Of a stretch of 7,719 nt of DNA, positions 6,164-7,719 are shown one piece after another (position 1 is the first letter of the stretch; each line of letters starts with the position of its first letter). This DNA is from an uncultured Chloroflexota bacterium. Lineage in GTDB: Bacteria > Chloroflexota > Dehalococcoidia > Dehalococcoidales > RBG-16-60-22. The stretch lies in contig CAIWTG010000018.1 of assembly GCA_903915565.1 (NCBI GenBank), positions 1 through 7,719 on the forward strand. Direction: 5' to 3'. A model generated the notes under the pieces. That model saw nothing but the letters and a program-made list of their open reading frames with translations. It was not told the origin of the DNA and made no database searches. Position numbers and translations under genes: made by a program.

Positions 6164-7546
6164 TTATACCTTCTTGTGCTTCCATCTGCCGGTTTGGAAA
6201 TAGATAAAATAGGCAACACAACCCACCGCAATCGAGATGCCGATTGCCCAGCGGATTCCTTCAAAACCGAGGCTCGTAAAGTGGGATAGCAGATACGCTA
6301 GCGGTATTTGCGCCAGCCACGTCATGCCGATGTTTATCAGCATGTTAGGCATGGTATCACCGGCGCCGTTGATGCAGTTAGATAATGCAGCGTTGATTCC
6401 TATGAATAGATAACCGAAAGTGGCGATTCTTAAAAACGAAGCGCCGATGGCTATCAGTGCCGGGTCGTTGTCAAACAGCCCCAGGATTTTTTCCGCCCAG
6501 ATGAGGATGATTATCCCGCAGGTTATCAGAAAAGCCTGTAAAATACCCGCCCCGTATAACGTGCTCTTGACTGCTCGGTCTGGTTTTTTCGCGCCCAGGT
6601 TCTGCCCCACCAGCACGCTGACGGCGTTGCCCAATCCTATGCTTGGCGTGGTAAGAAAACCCTGTATATTGCCCACGATGCTGTAGACGGCTAAAGCCTC
6701 CGTCCCAAAGGGTATCACAATCCAGGTCAAAACGAACATGGAAACGTTAGCCTGCAGCATGGATACCAGACTGGGCAGGCCAATCTTTATCATCCGCCAG
6801 GCCAGGCTGGGAACAAAACGGAAATCCCGCCACGATAACTTGATGCGCGTGTGCCCGCTGAATAACAGCCATACCGCTGCTACCGCTCCCAAACCCTGAC
6901 AAATCACGTTAGTTAAAGCCGCCCCGCTGATGCCCATCTGCGGGAAAATCCAGAGCCCCAGCACCAATAACGGGCTAAGTATCACATGCACCACCCGCAT
7001 GCCAATCTCAATCACCATCGGCCGGAAAGAATCGCCGGACGACTGCATGGTGTAAAGGCTCATGATGAGTATCTCCAGCGTCATCCAGCCGGCGAAGAAT
7101 ATCCGCGCGAACTTTGCGCCTTCTGCTGCTACCGCCGGCTCCACGCCGAAGAGACTTATAATGTTGCCGGCAAAAAGCGTGCCGAAGATGGTCACTAACA
7201 ACCCCCAGCTGATTGCCATGATATAGGTTTGCGCGGCCACTTTACGGGCGCCTTCATAGTCCTTTTCCCCGATAAACCGCGCAATCATCGCCCTGGAGCC
7301 GGATATCAAACCCATATCTACTGTAGAAACAATCATTAGCACTAGGTTGGCGATTCCCAGCCCGGCAATGGACGCGGCGCCCGCCCTGCCCACCCATACC
7401 ATGTCCAGCAGCTGGCTGACCATGTAGGTGGCTTCCATTACAATCATCGGCCAGGCTAACAGCATTAGGTTTTTGACAATCGGGCCCTCCGTCCATTCTT
7501 TGTGGAGTGGAGGCTGTTTGGTGGTGACTTCACTGGTTTCTAACAT
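6164..7546 (-). CDS. MATE-family multidrug/sodium (or proton) antiporter
   Basis: Inner-membrane exporter of 460 residues, the usual MATE length, with about twelve hydrophobic segments after a polar N-terminus (1-22). Family members expel cationic drugs, dyes or metabolites in exchange for Na+ or H+; cargo cannot be read from sequence. In TM1, PMIVMEATYMVSQLLDMVWVG places Asp48 where archaeal MATE has its key ion-coupling Asp. The two halves repeat: ARFIGEKDYEGA (89-100) matches GQNLGAKKPDRA (314-325), and SSGDSFRPM (169-177) matches GAGDTMPNM (394-402), the twofold signature of the fold. No good Shine-Dalgarno is visible before ATG 7546. The stop is 8 bp from the nitroreductase stop, so transcripts of the two genes probably overlap at their 3' ends. 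A defence role alongside the nitroreductase is possible but not shown. Confidence 0.95.
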   Translation of the reverse strand: MLETSEVTTKQPPLHKEWTEGPIVKNLMLLAWPMIVMEATYMVSQLLDMVWVGRAGAASIAGLGIANLVLMIVSTVDMGLISGSRAMIARFIGEKDYEGARKVAAQTYIMAISWGLLVTIFGTLFAGNIISLFGVEPAVAAEGAKFARIFFAGWMTLEILIMSLYTMQSSGDSFRPMVIEIGMRVVHVILSPLLVLGLWIFPQMGISGAALTNVICQGLGAVAAVWLLFSGHTRIKLSWRDFRFVPSLAWRMIKIGLPSLVSMLQANVSMFVLTWIVIPFGTEALAVYSIVGNIQGFLTTPSIGLGNAVSVLVGQNLGAKKPDRAVKSTLYGAGILQAFLITCGIIILIWAEKILGLFDNDPALIAIGASFLRIATFGYLFIGINAALSNCINGAGDTMPNMLINIGMTWLAQIPLAYLLSHFTSLGFEGIRWAIGISIAVGCVAYFIYFQTGRWKHKKV

Positions 7547-7587
7547 AGTTGTAGGTTAACTCTTTCTAATTTTTGGGCTTGAATATG

Positions 7588-7599
7588 TGCCGGTCGGCA
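7588..7599. promoter_or_regulatory. Short inverted repeat in the MATE leader
   Basis: TGCCG and CGGCA face each other around GT. The site lies about 20-30 nt after the predicted transcription start of the MATE gene. GAAT (7581-7584) and ATTC (7599-7602) flank it and could extend a bulged hairpin. It may be a repressor site or a small leader hairpin; it is weak on its own. Confidence 0.3.
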
Positions 7600-7624
7600 T
7601 TCTTTACAAAGTGGTAACATTAGT

Positions 7625-7653
7625 ATAATATACGAGGAAAATTATTAAGTCAA
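7625..7653 (-). promoter_or_regulatory. Sigma70-type promoter for the MATE exporter
   Basis: On the minus strand TTGACT (7648-7653, 5/6) and TATTAT (7625-7630, 5/6) are separated by an ideal 17 bp. The predicted start near 7618 gives a leader of about 70 nt before ATG 7546. The rest of the stretch to 7719 is AT-rich, and I see no gene in it. Confidence 0.6.
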
Positions 7654-7719
7654 TTAACGGTATTTTTTTATTTGATAAAAACATAAGTCAGCACTCTTTT
7701 ATCAAGAAACGCGTACCAA

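Overview
The window reads as ordinary bacterial chromosome with six protein genes. No RNA gene, insertion sequence, CRISPR array or phage gene was seen. The gene set is a family III CoA-transferase, a HIT-domain protein starting WAPWR, a soluble three-PAS histidine kinase, a nitroreductase and a MATE exporter. The style of the sequences best fits an uncultured anaerobe, and I would guess Chloroflexota (Dehalococcoidia). That is a judgement from protein style, not a search. The subtilase at the left end is more AT-rich and could have a different history.

Layout. Positions 1-1458 (-) hold a subtilisin-like (S8) protease. Its 3' end, including the catalytic Ser, lies beyond the window, and its reading frame is broken at an A7 run near the start. 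A 74-bp divergent promoter region follows. Next on the + strand are a CaiB-like CoA-transferase (1533-2651) and a HIT-family nucleotide hydrolase/transferase (2718-3191), the latter with its own promoter. A PAS-PAS-PAS histidine kinase (3206-5191, -) converges on the HIT gene with only 14 bp between them. A 283-bp divergent regulatory region (5192-5474) carries a good sigma70-type promoter for the kinase and another for the nitroreductase (5475-6155, +). The nitroreductase converges on a MATE exporter (6164-7546, -) across 8 bp. The last 173 bp hold the MATE promoter and leader.

How the genes work together. Nothing shows a dedicated pathway. The kinase has no response regulator here, so its output is unknown. 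Nitroreductase and MATE exporter are both plausible detoxification functions, but they are convergent and separately promoted, so adjacency alone does not link them. The CoA-transferase and HIT genes may be partly co-transcribed.

The least ordinary part is the protease. It has two EF-hand-like Ca2+ loops between the catalytic Asp and His, a long helical insert in its prodomain, no recognisable signal peptide, and a frame break. I found no convincing sign of a wholly new multi-gene system.
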